From: Halorubrum rutilum
GTDB taxonomy: Archaea; Halobacteriota; Halobacteria; Halobacteriales; Haloferacaceae
Length of the DNA stretch: 64,000 nt
NCBI RefSeq assembly: GCF_024494565.1
Contig: NZ_JANHDN010000005.1
Location: 124,001 to 188,000 of the forward strand
Direction: 5' to 3'
Shown: positions 50,521 through 58,895 of the stretch, in pieces
How positions within the stretch are numbered: position 1 is the first letter of the stretch
Layout of the letters: the number at the start of each line of letters is the position of its first letter
Made by a program: the position numbers and the translations under genes
Notes under the pieces: model-generated
The model's database searches: none
Seen by the model: only the letters and a program-made list of their open reading frames with translations
What the model was told of the DNA's origin: nothing

Positions 50521-52089
50521 CTACCGCGCGTCGATCCCGGAGATGAACACCGCGAGCACCGGGACGATCTCCAGCCGGCCGATCCACATCAGGAAGATCA
50601 TCAGGAGCTTCGACGTGTTCGGAAAGAACAGGTAGCTCCCGAACGGCCCGAGCCGACCGAACCCCGGTCCGATGTTCCCGATGGTCGCGAGCGACGCGCT
50701 GATCGACTCCAGCGCGCTCAGCTGGACCCCGATCCGCGCGGTGTCGAGCGCGATGAACACCGCGGAGAGCGCGAACAACACCACGTACAGCATGGTGAAC
50801 GCCATGATACCGCGGATGGCGCTTTCGTCGACGACGTTGCCGCCCAACCGGACCGGCTGAACGACTTCGGGGTGCGCCGAGGTGAACAGCTCCCGGCGGA
50901 TCGCCTTCCCGACGACGAGCCAGCGGACGATCTTCACGCCCCCGCCGGTCGACCCGGCGGAGCCGCCGATGAACATCGTGAACAGGAGCAGGACCTGCGC
51001 GTGCGCGTCCCACTGCGCGAAGTCCGCGGTCGCGAATCCGGTCGAGTTCAGCAGCGACCCGATCTGGAAGGCGGCCTGCCGGATGGAGTTCCCGGCGACG
51101 CCCTGGGTGGTCCCGCCGAGCTCGATCAGCGGGGCGGCCCCCCGGAACAGGAGCACGGCGAGCAGGGCGGTGATGACGGCGAGGGCGCCGGCGTACGCGC
51201 GGAACTCGGCGTTCTCTAACATTACCTCCGCCTCGCCGCGGAGCACGTGCCAGAACAGCGCGAAGTTGACGCCGGCGACGACCATGAACGGGATGACGAC
51301 CCACTGGACGGCCGCCGAGAACGCGCCGATGCTGTCGGCCTGCGGCGAGAACCCCCCGGTCGGCAGCGTCGAGAAGCCGTGGGCCACCGCGTTGAACAGG
51401 TCCATGTTCGGCGCCATCCCGAGGAGGTGGAGCGCGTACAGCAGCGCCGCGAGCAGGACGGTGAACCCGAAGTAGATCAGCCACAGCGCGCGCGCCGTCT
51501 CGGCGATCTTCGGCGTGAGCTTCTGGAGCTCCGGGCCCGGCGCCTCCGACTCCATCAGCTGTGCGCCGTTGACCGCGACCTCGGGGAGGATGGCGATCAT
51601 CAGGACGATGATCCCCATCCCGCCGAGCCACTGCGTGAGCTGGCGCCACATCAGCAGGGCGTGGGAGTGTCGGTCCGTCCCGATCTCGCCGAGGACGGTC
51701 GCGCCCGTGGTGGTGAACCCGCTCATCGACTCGAACAGCGCGTTGACGATCGACCCCGTGAACGCGCCGACAGATCCCGTCTGGAGCCCGACGGTCGACG
51801 CCGTGTTGTACCCGGCGATCAGGTACGGCACCGTGCCGATGGCCGCGGCCGCGAGCCACGCGAGCGAGACGAAAAGCAGCGCCTCGCGCGGCCCGAGGTC
51901 CGGGTCCGGGTCGACGCGCTCGACGGCGAACCCGATCGCGGCGACGAGCGCCATCGAGGCGAGGAACACCCCGGCGTCCTCTCCGTACGCGAGCGCCACG
52001 ACGAGCGGTACCAACATCGTGACGGCGAGGTACTTGATCCCGACCCCGAGAAGCCCCACGCTCGCCTTCCAGTTGACGCCCCACGACAT
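50521..52089 (-). CDS. trkH: Potassium transporter TrkH (first of two)
   Basis: A membrane pore subunit of 522 residues made of four pore-helix repeats. The filter segments are SGFTTTGATVLG, GFSTLPTGGFSP, LLNSTGFATADF and SLATIGNIGPGFG, each with the glycine needed for K+ selectivity. It would take up potassium using the membrane potential, with TrkA as gating subunit; trkA is two genes upstream. Homology to the neighbouring TrkH is clear over the whole length, so the pair comes from duplication. Confidence 0.94.
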   Translation of the reverse strand: MSWGVNWKASVGLLGVGIKYLAVTMLVPLVVALAYGEDAGVFLASMALVAAIGFAVERVDPDPDLGPREALLFVSLAWLAAAAIGTVPYLIAGYNTASTVGLQTGSVGAFTGSIVNALFESMSGFTTTGATVLGEIGTDRHSHALLMWRQLTQWLGGMGIIVLMIAILPEVAVNGAQLMESEAPGPELQKLTPKIAETARALWLIYFGFTVLLAALLYALHLLGMAPNMDLFNAVAHGFSTLPTGGFSPQADSIGAFSAAVQWVVIPFMVVAGVNFALFWHVLRGEAEVMLENAEFRAYAGALAVITALLAVLLFRGAAPLIELGGTTQGVAGNSIRQAAFQIGSLLNSTGFATADFAQWDAHAQVLLLFTMFIGGSAGSTGGGVKIVRWLVVGKAIRRELFTSAHPEVVQPVRLGGNVVDESAIRGIMAFTMLYVVLFALSAVFIALDTARIGVQLSALESISASLATIGNIGPGFGRLGPFGSYLFFPNTSKLLMIFLMWIGRLEIVPVLAVFISGIDAR

Positions 52090-52228
52090 GGTTGTTCGAT
52101 CGATCCGGGAGTCGCCCGTTCGCTGTATTAAACTGTCGAAGGGGGGACGGCGCCGGCGACCTCGGCGCGTCGCCGTCGCGGTCGCGTCCGGGGACTAACG
52201 CCCCGACTCGGATCCCCGGTTCCGGTCG

Positions 52229-53731
52229 TCACGACGTCCAGAACGCCCTCGTGAACAGCACGAGAACGGGGATGATCTCGATCCGGCCGATCCACATCAG
52301 GACGATCATCACGGCCCGCGTCGTCGTCGGGAACGTCGCGAACGTCCCGTACGGGCCCGCCGCGCCGAACGCCGGCCCGATGTTGAGGAACGTCGTCGCC
52401 GCGGCGCCGAGCGCCTCGAACTCGGTGACCCGGACGTCCGCCCGCTCGGCGTCGACGACGACGACCACGGCGAGCAGGAAGAAGATCACGATGCTGAGGA
52501 GGAGGTACGCGTAGATGTCGCGGATTGCGCCCTCGTCGATCGGCTTCCCCGAGATCCGCACCGGCCGCACGGCCTCCGGGTGGATGGCGGTGAAGAGGTT
52601 CCGCTTGAACGACTTCAGCGCCACCAGCCACCGGAGCGACTTGATCGAGCAGGTCGTCGACCCCACCATCCCGCCGACGAACATGCCCATGAACAGCACG
52701 TGCTTCGCCGCGGGCGCCCACCGGACGTAGTCGGTGCTGGCGTACCCCGTCGTCGTCACGATCGACGCGACGTTGAACACCGCGTGGCGCACCGTCGCCT
52801 CGGCGCCGAAGGCGACGCCCGGATCGAGGAACAGCGCGACGGCGACGACCGTCGCGAACGTCCCCATCGCGCCGAGGTAGAAGTGGAACTCCTCGTTCCG
52901 CAGCAGGCGCATCGGCTCCCCGTTGATGGCGAAGTAGATGAGGACGAAGCTCGTCGAGCCGATCACCATGAACGGGACGACCGCCCACTGGACGACCGGG
53001 TGGAACGCCCCCATCGAGAGCGGCTCCGGCGAGAAGCCGGCGGTCGCGACCGACGTGAACGCGTGGGCGACGGCGTTGTACAGGTCCATCCGCGGGTCGA
53101 ACGCCAGCCCCAGCAGGAAGTAGACGACGACGGCGAGCCCGGTGAGCCCGAAGTAGATCCCCCAGATGAGCTGCGCGGTCTCCGAGATCTTCGGCGTGAG
53201 CTTGTTGACGTCCTGCGTCTGCGACTCCGACTCCATCAGCTGGGCCCCGCCGACGCCGACCTCGGAGAGCACCGCGGTCGCTAAGATCAGGATCCCGAGC
53301 CCGCCGAGCCACTGGATCACCTGCCGCCACATCATGACGGAGCGCGAGTGGATCGAGAAGTCCCGGAGGACGGTCGCCCCGGTCGTCGTCAGCCCGCTCA
53401 TCGACTCGAACAGCGCGTTCACAGGGTGCGCGACCGTTCCGACGCCGGCGACGACGAAGGGGATCGCGCCGACCGCGGCGACGAGGAACCAGATCAGCGC
53501 CACCGCGAGGAACGCCTCTCGGGGGCCGAGGTCCTCCTCCGGGTCCTGCACCGACCGGAACGCCGCGCCGACCGCGAGCGAGGCGGCGATCGCCGCGACG
53601 AAGGGGAGGGGCGACTCGCCGTAGTAGAGCGCGACGAGCAGCGGGAACGCGAGCGGGACCGGGAGGGCGGCGAGGACGTCGCCGGTGAGTCCCACGCTCG
53701 CCCGCCAGCCGACCCGGATCCTGGTGCTCAC
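52229..53731 (-). CDS. trkH: Potassium transporter TrkH (second of two)
   Basis: A 500-residue paralogue of the preceding protein. Filter segments read SGLTTTGATVLRDF, AFTSVATAGFSPEP, SIVTTTGYASTDY and TTFLNIGPAFGA. The fourth has Leu and Ala where the other TrkH has Gly, which may alter selectivity or gating. It begins seven bases after the trkA stop, so trkA and this gene form an operon; the other trkH follows after 139 bases and may have its own promoter. Confidence 0.94.
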   Translation of the reverse strand: MSTRIRVGWRASVGLTGDVLAALPVPLAFPLLVALYYGESPLPFVAAIAASLAVGAAFRSVQDPEEDLGPREAFLAVALIWFLVAAVGAIPFVVAGVGTVAHPVNALFESMSGLTTTGATVLRDFSIHSRSVMMWRQVIQWLGGLGILILATAVLSEVGVGGAQLMESESQTQDVNKLTPKISETAQLIWGIYFGLTGLAVVVYFLLGLAFDPRMDLYNAVAHAFTSVATAGFSPEPLSMGAFHPVVQWAVVPFMVIGSTSFVLIYFAINGEPMRLLRNEEFHFYLGAMGTFATVVAVALFLDPGVAFGAEATVRHAVFNVASIVTTTGYASTDYVRWAPAAKHVLFMGMFVGGMVGSTTCSIKSLRWLVALKSFKRNLFTAIHPEAVRPVRISGKPIDEGAIRDIYAYLLLSIVIFFLLAVVVVVDAERADVRVTEFEALGAAATTFLNIGPAFGAAGPYGTFATFPTTTRAVMIVLMWIGRIEIIPVLVLFTRAFWTS

Positions 53732-53738
53732 GGCGGAC

Positions 53739-55076
53739 TCACGCCATCGCGGTGATCGCGCTCACGGAGTCGGACTCCACGAACAGGATGACGTGGTCGC
53801 CGGGCCGGAGCACGGTGTCGCCCCGCGGCGTGACGAGGTCGCGGCCGCGGGTGATCGCGCCGACGACGAACCGCGCGTCGGTGTCAGCGACGATCTCCGA
53901 TATCGGTCGCCCGACGAGCCCGCACCCCTCGGTGAGTTCGAGTTCGAGGACCTCGGCCTGGTCGTTCTCCAGCACGGCGATGTTCTCCGCGACGCTCTCG
54001 TAGGTGAACCGGGTGATCTCCTCGGCGGTCACGGTGCGCGGGTTGATCGCGATGTCGATCCCGATCTCCTCGAAGACGGTGACGTAGTCCGGGCTGTCGA
54101 CGACGGCGATCACGCGGTCGACGCCGAGCCGCTTGGCGAGCACGGAGATGAGGAGGTTCTTCTCGTCGGACCGGAGCGCGGTGACGACGATGTCGGCCTC
54201 GTCGACGTGCTCGCGCGTGAGGAACTCCGTGTCCGTCGCGTCGTGCTCCATCACGACGGTGTTCGGGAGGTTCTCCGCGAGCCAGCGCGCGCGGTCGGCG
54301 TCCCGCTCGATCAGCCGCGGCGTGAACTCGCGCTCCTCCAGCAGCCGCGCGGTCTGATAGCCGATCTCGCTGCCGCCGACGACGACGATCTCGTCGGCGC
54401 GGTCGGGGGTCGTCTCGGGCGCCACGTCGGTCGCGAACGACTGGACGCTCTCGGGGCTCCCGATCACCACCGCGCGGTCCGCGACCCTGATGTCCGTGTC
54501 GCCCCGCGGGACGATCATCTCGCCGTCGCGGAACAGCCCCGCGAACGTGAGCGACTCGAAGCGGTCGGCCTCCGAGACGGTCTGTCCCGCCACGGGGCTC
54601 CCCTCGGCGATCTCGAACTCGGCCATCTGGACCAGCCCGCTCGCGAACGGGTCGACGTCGATCGCGGCCGGGAGCCCGATGACGCGGACGATGTTCTGCG
54701 CGGTCAACAGGTCCGTACACACCATGAAGTCGACGCCGAACGCGCCCTCGCTGCCCTCCCACGTCCGGAGGAAGTCGGTGCTCTTCACGCGGGCGATCGT
54801 GAACCCGTCGCCGAGCGTCTTCGCGGTGCCGCAGGCGACGAGGTTCGTCTGGTCGTTGTCGGTGCAGGCGATGACCATGTCCGCGCGGCCGACCTCCGCC
54901 GCCGTCTGGATGTCGGAGGTCGTCCCGTCGCCGGCGATCGTGAGCACGTCGAGCTCGTACTTCAGCTGCTCCGCGCGCTCGGGGTCGACGTCGACGACGA
55001 CGACCTCGTGGTCCGACGCGAGGCTCGAAGCGATGCTCGTCCCGACCTCGCCGGCCCCGATGACGACCACGTGCAT
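53739..55076 (-). CDS. trkA: Trk potassium transport regulatory subunit TrkA
   Basis: A cytoplasmic gating ring protein of 445 residues containing two RCK units. N-domains start at residue 1 (MHVVVIGAGEVGTSIASSLA) and about 228 (EIVVVGGSEIGYQTARLLEE), each with GxGxxG-type nucleotide loops. Each is followed by a TrkA-C domain (residues 145-215, IDVDPFASGLVQMAEFEIAE; and 365-440, LELTEGCGLVGRPISEIVAD). It binds NAD(H) or ATP and controls TrkH. One trkA serves two adjacent trkH genes. Confidence 0.95.
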   Translation of the reverse strand: MHVVVIGAGEVGTSIASSLASDHEVVVVDVDPERAEQLKYELDVLTIAGDGTTSDIQTAAEVGRADMVIACTDNDQTNLVACGTAKTLGDGFTIARVKSTDFLRTWEGSEGAFGVDFMVCTDLLTAQNIVRVIGLPAAIDVDPFASGLVQMAEFEIAEGSPVAGQTVSEADRFESLTFAGLFRDGEMIVPRGDTDIRVADRAVVIGSPESVQSFATDVAPETTPDRADEIVVVGGSEIGYQTARLLEEREFTPRLIERDADRARWLAENLPNTVVMEHDATDTEFLTREHVDEADIVVTALRSDEKNLLISVLAKRLGVDRVIAVVDSPDYVTVFEEIGIDIAINPRTVTAEEITRFTYESVAENIAVLENDQAEVLELELTEGCGLVGRPISEIVADTDARFVVGAITRGRDLVTPRGDTVLRPGDHVILFVESDSVSAITAMA

Positions 55077-55162
55077 GGGCCCAACGAGTCACCGAGCCCT
55101 CAAGTTCGTTACTATCGGGAGCCGGGGGAGCGCCGCGGAACGGCGGTCCGCCCGACGGACGC

Positions 55163-56056
55163 CTACGCCTCCCCGCCGAACGACGAGGGGTCCGTCCACT
55201 CGTTCCGCCCGGAGACGGTCCGCTGCGGGAACGGGATCGAGATCCCCTCCTCGTCGAACCGCCGCTTGACGGCCTTCACGTAGTCCGCGCGCGCCTTCAC
55301 GAAGTCGGCCCGCGACGGGTCGTCGATCCAGATCCGCGACTGCAGCCCGACGTAGGAGTCGGCCAGCTCGGTCAGCCGCACCGACGGCGCGGGGTCGTCG
55401 AGGATCGCGTCGCTCGCCTCGGCCTCCTCCACGATGATCTCGGTCGCCCGCTCCACGTCGTCCTCGTAGTCGATCCCGAAGACGAACTTCAGCCGGAGCG
55501 TCCCCTTCGCGACCGGGTTCTTCACCACGTCGCTCGTCAGCGCGTGGTTCGGCACCGTGAGCAGCTCGTTGTCGAACGTGCGGACGCGGGTGACTCGGAA
55601 CGAGATGTCCTCCACGACCCCCGAGTTCCCCTGCCACTCGATCCAGTCGCCGATGCGGAACGGCTTGTCCGTGTAGATGAAGACGCCCGCGACGAAGTTC
55701 TTGATCACGTCCTGGAGCGCGAAGCCGATCGCGAGCGTCGCCGCCGCGGCGATCGTCGCCAGCGAGCGCAGGAACCCCTGGTACCCCGCCGCCCCGAACG
55801 CGACCGTGACGCCGGCGAACAGCACGAGGAACGCGACGATCTTCTGGAGCGGTCGCCGCGCGTGCTCATCGAGCCCCTGCCTGTCGAAGACCCGCCGGAC
55901 GAGCGGCGCGATGGCCGCCTTGTAGAGGAGGTACGTCGCGGCGACGACGGCGAGGAAGATCGCGGCGTCGACGGCGAGGCCGGTCGCCGGGCCGAGGTAC
56001 GGCTCCAGCGTCCCCGCGACCCCGACGACCCCGCCCGTACCGCCCGCGGCGCTCAT
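55163..56056 (-). CDS. MscS-family mechanosensitive channel
   Basis: A small-conductance channel of 297 residues. It has two or three N-terminal helices and the pore helix ATIAAAATLAIGFALQDVIK with NFVAGVFIYTDKPFRIGDWI. The beta domain follows (GNSGVVEDISFRVTRVRTFD, NELLTVPNHALTSDVVKNP), and then a C-terminal alpha-beta domain. It releases solutes under hypo-osmotic shock. Placement beside trkA and both trkH genes fits a cluster for osmotic adjustment. Confidence 0.93.
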   Translation of the reverse strand: MSAAGGTGGVVGVAGTLEPYLGPATGLAVDAAIFLAVVAATYLLYKAAIAPLVRRVFDRQGLDEHARRPLQKIVAFLVLFAGVTVAFGAAGYQGFLRSLATIAAAATLAIGFALQDVIKNFVAGVFIYTDKPFRIGDWIEWQGNSGVVEDISFRVTRVRTFDNELLTVPNHALTSDVVKNPVAKGTLRLKFVFGIDYEDDVERATEIIVEEAEASDAILDDPAPSVRLTELADSYVGLQSRIWIDDPSRADFVKARADYVKAVKRRFDEEGISIPFPQRTVSGRNEWTDPSSFGGEA

Positions 56057-56301
56057 CAGTGGAGCACCGCCGTGTTCCCGCGCGTCTCCACGAGCTCGGC
56101 GTCGGCCGCGTCGGCCAGCTCCGCGGCGAGCGCGTCGGTCGTGGTCCCGCCCCGCGCCGCCCGGAGGAACTTCACCTTCACGAGCTTGGCGTCGTCGAGC
56201 TGGTCGGCCGTCTCGTCGACGACGGCGTCGACGCCCTTCTTCCCGACCCAGACGGTGACGTCGAGGTCGTGCGCTTCCTTGCGAAGCTGTTGGTCGCTCA
56301 T
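56056..56301 (-). CDS. YhbY/CRM-domain RNA-binding protein
   Basis: An 81-residue protein forming one CRM domain: LRKEAHDLDVTVWVGKKGVD with the GxxG-type loop, then LVKVKFLRAARGGTTTDALA. Bacterial YhbY binds pre-50S ribosomal particles, and archaeal relatives are presumed to take part in rRNA handling. Its stop overlaps the MscS start (ATGA type), so the two are cotranscribed although functionally unlike. Confidence 0.9.
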   Translation of the reverse strand: MSDQQLRKEAHDLDVTVWVGKKGVDAVVDETADQLDDAKLVKVKFLRAARGGTTTDALAAELADAADAELVETRGNTAVLH

Positions 56302-56370
56302 ACCCCGTTCACTCGGTCGCGGCAGTTGAAGCTTGAGGTTCGCGGACGGCGCCCCTCGGGACGCCCGTCG

Positions 56371-56835
56371 TCACCGCTCGCGCTCGGCGTCGCGGTCCGC
56401 GTTGGGGCCCTCGTCTCGCTCGCGGTCCGCGGCGCGGTCGGGCGCCCGATCGCGACGCGCGTACTCGGCCGCGTCCTCCGGCGTCTCGGTCTCCAGCAGT
56501 CGGTCGAGCTTCCGCTCGAACTGCTCATCGGTGAGGTCTCCCTCGGCGTACCGCGTGCGAAGCCGATCGAGCGCGTCGCTCGCGCGTTCGGGCCCCGCGT
56601 CGGCGTCGGACTCTGCGGTGCGGTCGCCGCGCACGTCGCCGGGCCACCTCGCCGCCTCGCCCTCGTCGAACAGGATCGCGACCGCCGGGACGACGACCAC
56701 GTAGCCGAACAGCAGCAGCGGGAGCCACCACCCGACGTCGAGGAAGAGCGCCGCGAGCCACGTCCCCGTCACGACCGTCACCGCGATCTCGCTCGCGTTC
56801 CGCTCGAACCGCCCGCGCACGCCGGAGTCCGCCAT
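56371..56835 (-). CDS. Membrane protein with SHOCT domain
   Basis: A 154-residue protein with two helices at residues 17-58 (EIAVTVVTGTWLAALFLDVG, then WWLPLLLFGYVVVVPAVAIL). A SHOCT motif lies at about 85-113 (DALDRLRTRYAEGDLTDEQF, ERKLDRLLE), and the tail is charged and Arg/Asp-rich. SHOCT domains assist oligomerisation, often in membrane proteins. It shares its promoter region with the znuA gene on the other strand. Confidence 0.85.
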   Translation of the reverse strand: MADSGVRGRFERNASEIAVTVVTGTWLAALFLDVGWWLPLLLFGYVVVVPAVAILFDEGEAARWPGDVRGDRTAESDADAGPERASDALDRLRTRYAEGDLTDEQFERKLDRLLETETPEDAAEYARRDRAPDRAADRERDEGPNADRDAERER

Positions 56836-56927
56836 TGTCGCACCCGTGCCGGTCGCGCAACTAAACGGTATCGCCGCGTTCGGCGGTCTCGGCGGTGCTA
56901 GCGACCGTTCCCCTCCCGCCGCAAAAA

Positions 56928-56943
56928 ATTAGACTACTCTAAT
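56928..56943. promoter_or_regulatory. Palindrome 1 in the zinc transporter promoter
   Basis: ATTAGA-CTAC-TCTAAT is a perfect 6+6 inverted repeat. It resembles the TTAG-n6-CTAA form of DtxR-family metalloregulator boxes. Located 25-40 bases upstream of the TATA box, it is a candidate operator or activator site for the znu operon, and perhaps for the divergent SHOCT gene. Confidence 0.55.
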
Positions 56944-56948
56944 CTTTT

Positions 56949-56963
56949 TCTTTGGTCCAAAGA
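56949..56963. promoter_or_regulatory. Palindrome 2 in the zinc transporter promoter
   Basis: TCTTTGG-T-CCAAAGA is a perfect 7+7 inverted repeat that abuts the TATA box. Its sequence is unrelated to palindrome 1, so two different regulators, or one regulator and BRE recognition, may meet here. Confidence 0.5.
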
Positions 56964-56965
56964 GT

Positions 56966-56973
56966 ATTATATA
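56966..56973 (+). promoter_or_regulatory. TATA box of znuA
   Basis: ATTATATA is centred 25 bases before the ATG at 56995, indicating a leaderless znuA message. Confidence 0.65.
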
Positions 56974-56994
56974 CACCGCCGCAAAAGAGCGGCA

Positions 56995-58074
56995 ATGAAC
57001 ACTGACACGAACGAGGCGACCGGTCTCTCGCGTCGGCGGTTCGCCGGTGTCGGCGCCGGCATCCTCGCGGGCGGTCTCGCCGGCTGCGCGGGGAACGCGG
57101 CCGATCCGGGGGAGTCCGGCGGAGGAGATCCGGCGGGCGACGGGACCGACGAAGCCGCCGCCGACGGCGAGTACACGGTCGTGGCCTCCTTCTTCACCTT
57201 CTACGACTTCGCCGACGCGCTCGCCGAAGGGACGGACGTCGCGGTCGAGAACCTGGTCCCGACCGGGCTCCACGGCCACGGCTGGGAGCCCGACCCGTCG
57301 ATCCAGCGCCGGATCACCGACGCCGACGCCCTCGTCCACGTCGGGCCCGACTTCCAGCCGTGGGTCGACCGCGCGATCGAGACGCTGGAGGCGGAGACGA
57401 CGGAGACGGCGCTGATAAACGCCCGCGCCGGGGTCGACCTGCTCGACCTCGCCGACTCGCTGACCGAGGACGAGGCGGTCGAGGACGCGAAGGACCCGCA
57501 CTTCTGGCTCGACCCGCGGCGCGCGACGGTCGCGGTCGAGAACATCGCCGACGGGCTCGCGGCGCTCGCTCCCGACGACGAGGCGACGATCCGCGAGAAC
57601 GCCGACGCGATCGACGCCGAGCTCGACGCCCTCGACGCGGAGTGGCGGGCCGTCTTCGACGCGGCCGAGCGCGACGTGGCGTTCCTCGCGGCGCACAACG
57701 CCTTCGCGTACGTCTCGGAGCGCTACGGCGCGACGATCGAGCCGCTGGTGGTGAACCTCGCGGCCAGCGACGACGTGCGGCCGGCCGACATGCGGCGGGC
57801 GCAGGACACGATCGCCGCCAACGATATCCGCCACATCGGTGCGGCCGTCTTCGAGCCGATACGGCCGGCGAGACAGCTCCTCGCGCAGACCGACGTCGAG
57901 GCGTACTTCCCGGTGACGCCGTACGCCGGGACGGCCGAATCGTGGGTCGAGCGCGGCTGGGGGTACTTCGAGATCGCCCGCGAGGTGAACCTCTCGACGT
58001 TCCGGATCCTCCTCGGCGTCGACGACCCCGACGACGTGACGTTCGCCGACTACGGTCGGAACTTCGAGCCATGA
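56995..58074 (+). CDS. znuA: Zinc-type ABC transporter substrate-binding lipoprotein
   Basis: A cluster A-I metal-binding protein of 359 residues. A Tat signal (SRRRFAGVGAGILAGGLAGC) ends in a lipobox with Cys about residue 32, followed by a Gly/Asp-rich linker. Metal ligands are likely the histidines in VPTGLHGHGWEPDPS, AKDPHFWLDPRRATV and FLAAHNAFAYVSERYG, plus an acidic residue near AAVFEPIRP. The His-rich loop of some ZnuA proteins is absent, so Mn2+ cannot be excluded. It is first in the znuA-C-B operon. Confidence 0.92.
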   Translation: MNTDTNEATGLSRRRFAGVGAGILAGGLAGCAGNAADPGESGGGDPAGDGTDEAAADGEYTVVASFFTFYDFADALAEGTDVAVENLVPTGLHGHGWEPDPSIQRRITDADALVHVGPDFQPWVDRAIETLEAETTETALINARAGVDLLDLADSLTEDEAVEDAKDPHFWLDPRRATVAVENIADGLAALAPDDEATIRENADAIDAELDALDAEWRAVFDAAERDVAFLAAHNAFAYVSERYGATIEPLVVNLAASDDVRPADMRRAQDTIAANDIRHIGAAVFEPIRPARQLLAQTDVEAYFPVTPYAGTAESWVERGWGYFEIAREVNLSTFRILLGVDDPDDVTFADYGRNFEP

Positions 58075-58895
58075 GCGGGGAACACGCCGCGCGCGAGGAG
58101 ACCACGAGCGGGGACGCCGCCGCCGCCGAGCGCTCCCGCGCGAGCGAGATCGGACCCCTCGTCGACGCCCGCGGGCTGACGTTCGGCTACGCGGCGTCGC
58201 CCGTCGTCGAGGACGTGGACCTGCGGGTCGAGCGCGGCGAGTACGTCGGGATCGTCGGGCCGAACGGCTCCGGGAAGAGCACGCTGCTCCGCCTCCTCCT
58301 CGGGCTCCACGAGCCCGACGCGGGGACGGCCGAGCTGCTCGGCCACCCCGCCCGGGCGTTCGCGGAGCGCGAGCGCGTCGGCTACGTCGCGCAGGACGTG
58401 ACCGAGGACGAGAAGCGCATGCCGATCACGGTGAGCGAGGTCGTCCTCATGGGCCGGTTCCCGCACGCCGGCTTCGGGCGGGTGACCGCCGCCGACCGCG
58501 ACCGCGTCCGCGAGGCGCTGGCGACGGTCGGAATCGAGGGGCTCGCCGACCGGAAGATCGCCGCGCTCTCGGGCGGGCAGCGCCAGCGGACGTACATCGC
58601 GCGGGCGCTCGCCGGCGAGGCGGAGCTGCTCGTCCTGGACGAGCCGACCGTCGGCGTCGACGCCGAGTCGGTCGACGCCTTCTTCGCCCTCCTCGACGAC
58701 CTCGTCGCCGACGGGATCACCGTCCTCCTCGTCGAGCACGACATCGGCGCCGTCATCGAGCACGCCTCCCGGGTCGTCTGTCTCAACCGCGAGGTGTACT
58801 TCGACGGCGACCCGGTCGCGTTCGCCGAGAGCGACGCCTTGGACCGCGCCTATGGGACGAACGTGCGCCGCGAGGCGGGAGGGCTCCGGACGTGA
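58071..58895 (+). CDS. znuC: Zinc-type ABC transporter ATP-binding protein
   Basis: A 274-residue ATPase with Walker A VGPNGSGKSTLLRLLLG, the signature LSGGQRQRTYIARALAGE, Walker B LLVLDEPTVGVD and the H-loop LLVEHDIGAVIEHA. About 30 acidic residues precede the usual start of the fold. Its ATG overlaps the znuA stop as ATGA. It powers uptake through the ZnuB-type permease. Confidence 0.94.
   Translation: MSGEHAAREETTSGDAAAAERSRASEIGPLVDARGLTFGYAASPVVEDVDLRVERGEYVGIVGPNGSGKSTLLRLLLGLHEPDAGTAELLGHPARAFAERERVGYVAQDVTEDEKRMPITVSEVVLMGRFPHAGFGRVTAADRDRVREALATVGIEGLADRKIAALSGGQRQRTYIARALAGEAELLVLDEPTVGVDAESVDAFFALLDDLVADGITVLLVEHDIGAVIEHASRVVCLNREVYFDGDPVAFAESDALDRAYGTNVRREAGGLRT

Noticed and set aside
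53739..55076. TrkA split into two genes
   Set aside because: Two RCK units are normal for archaeal and many bacterial TrkA proteins, and the frame is continuous.
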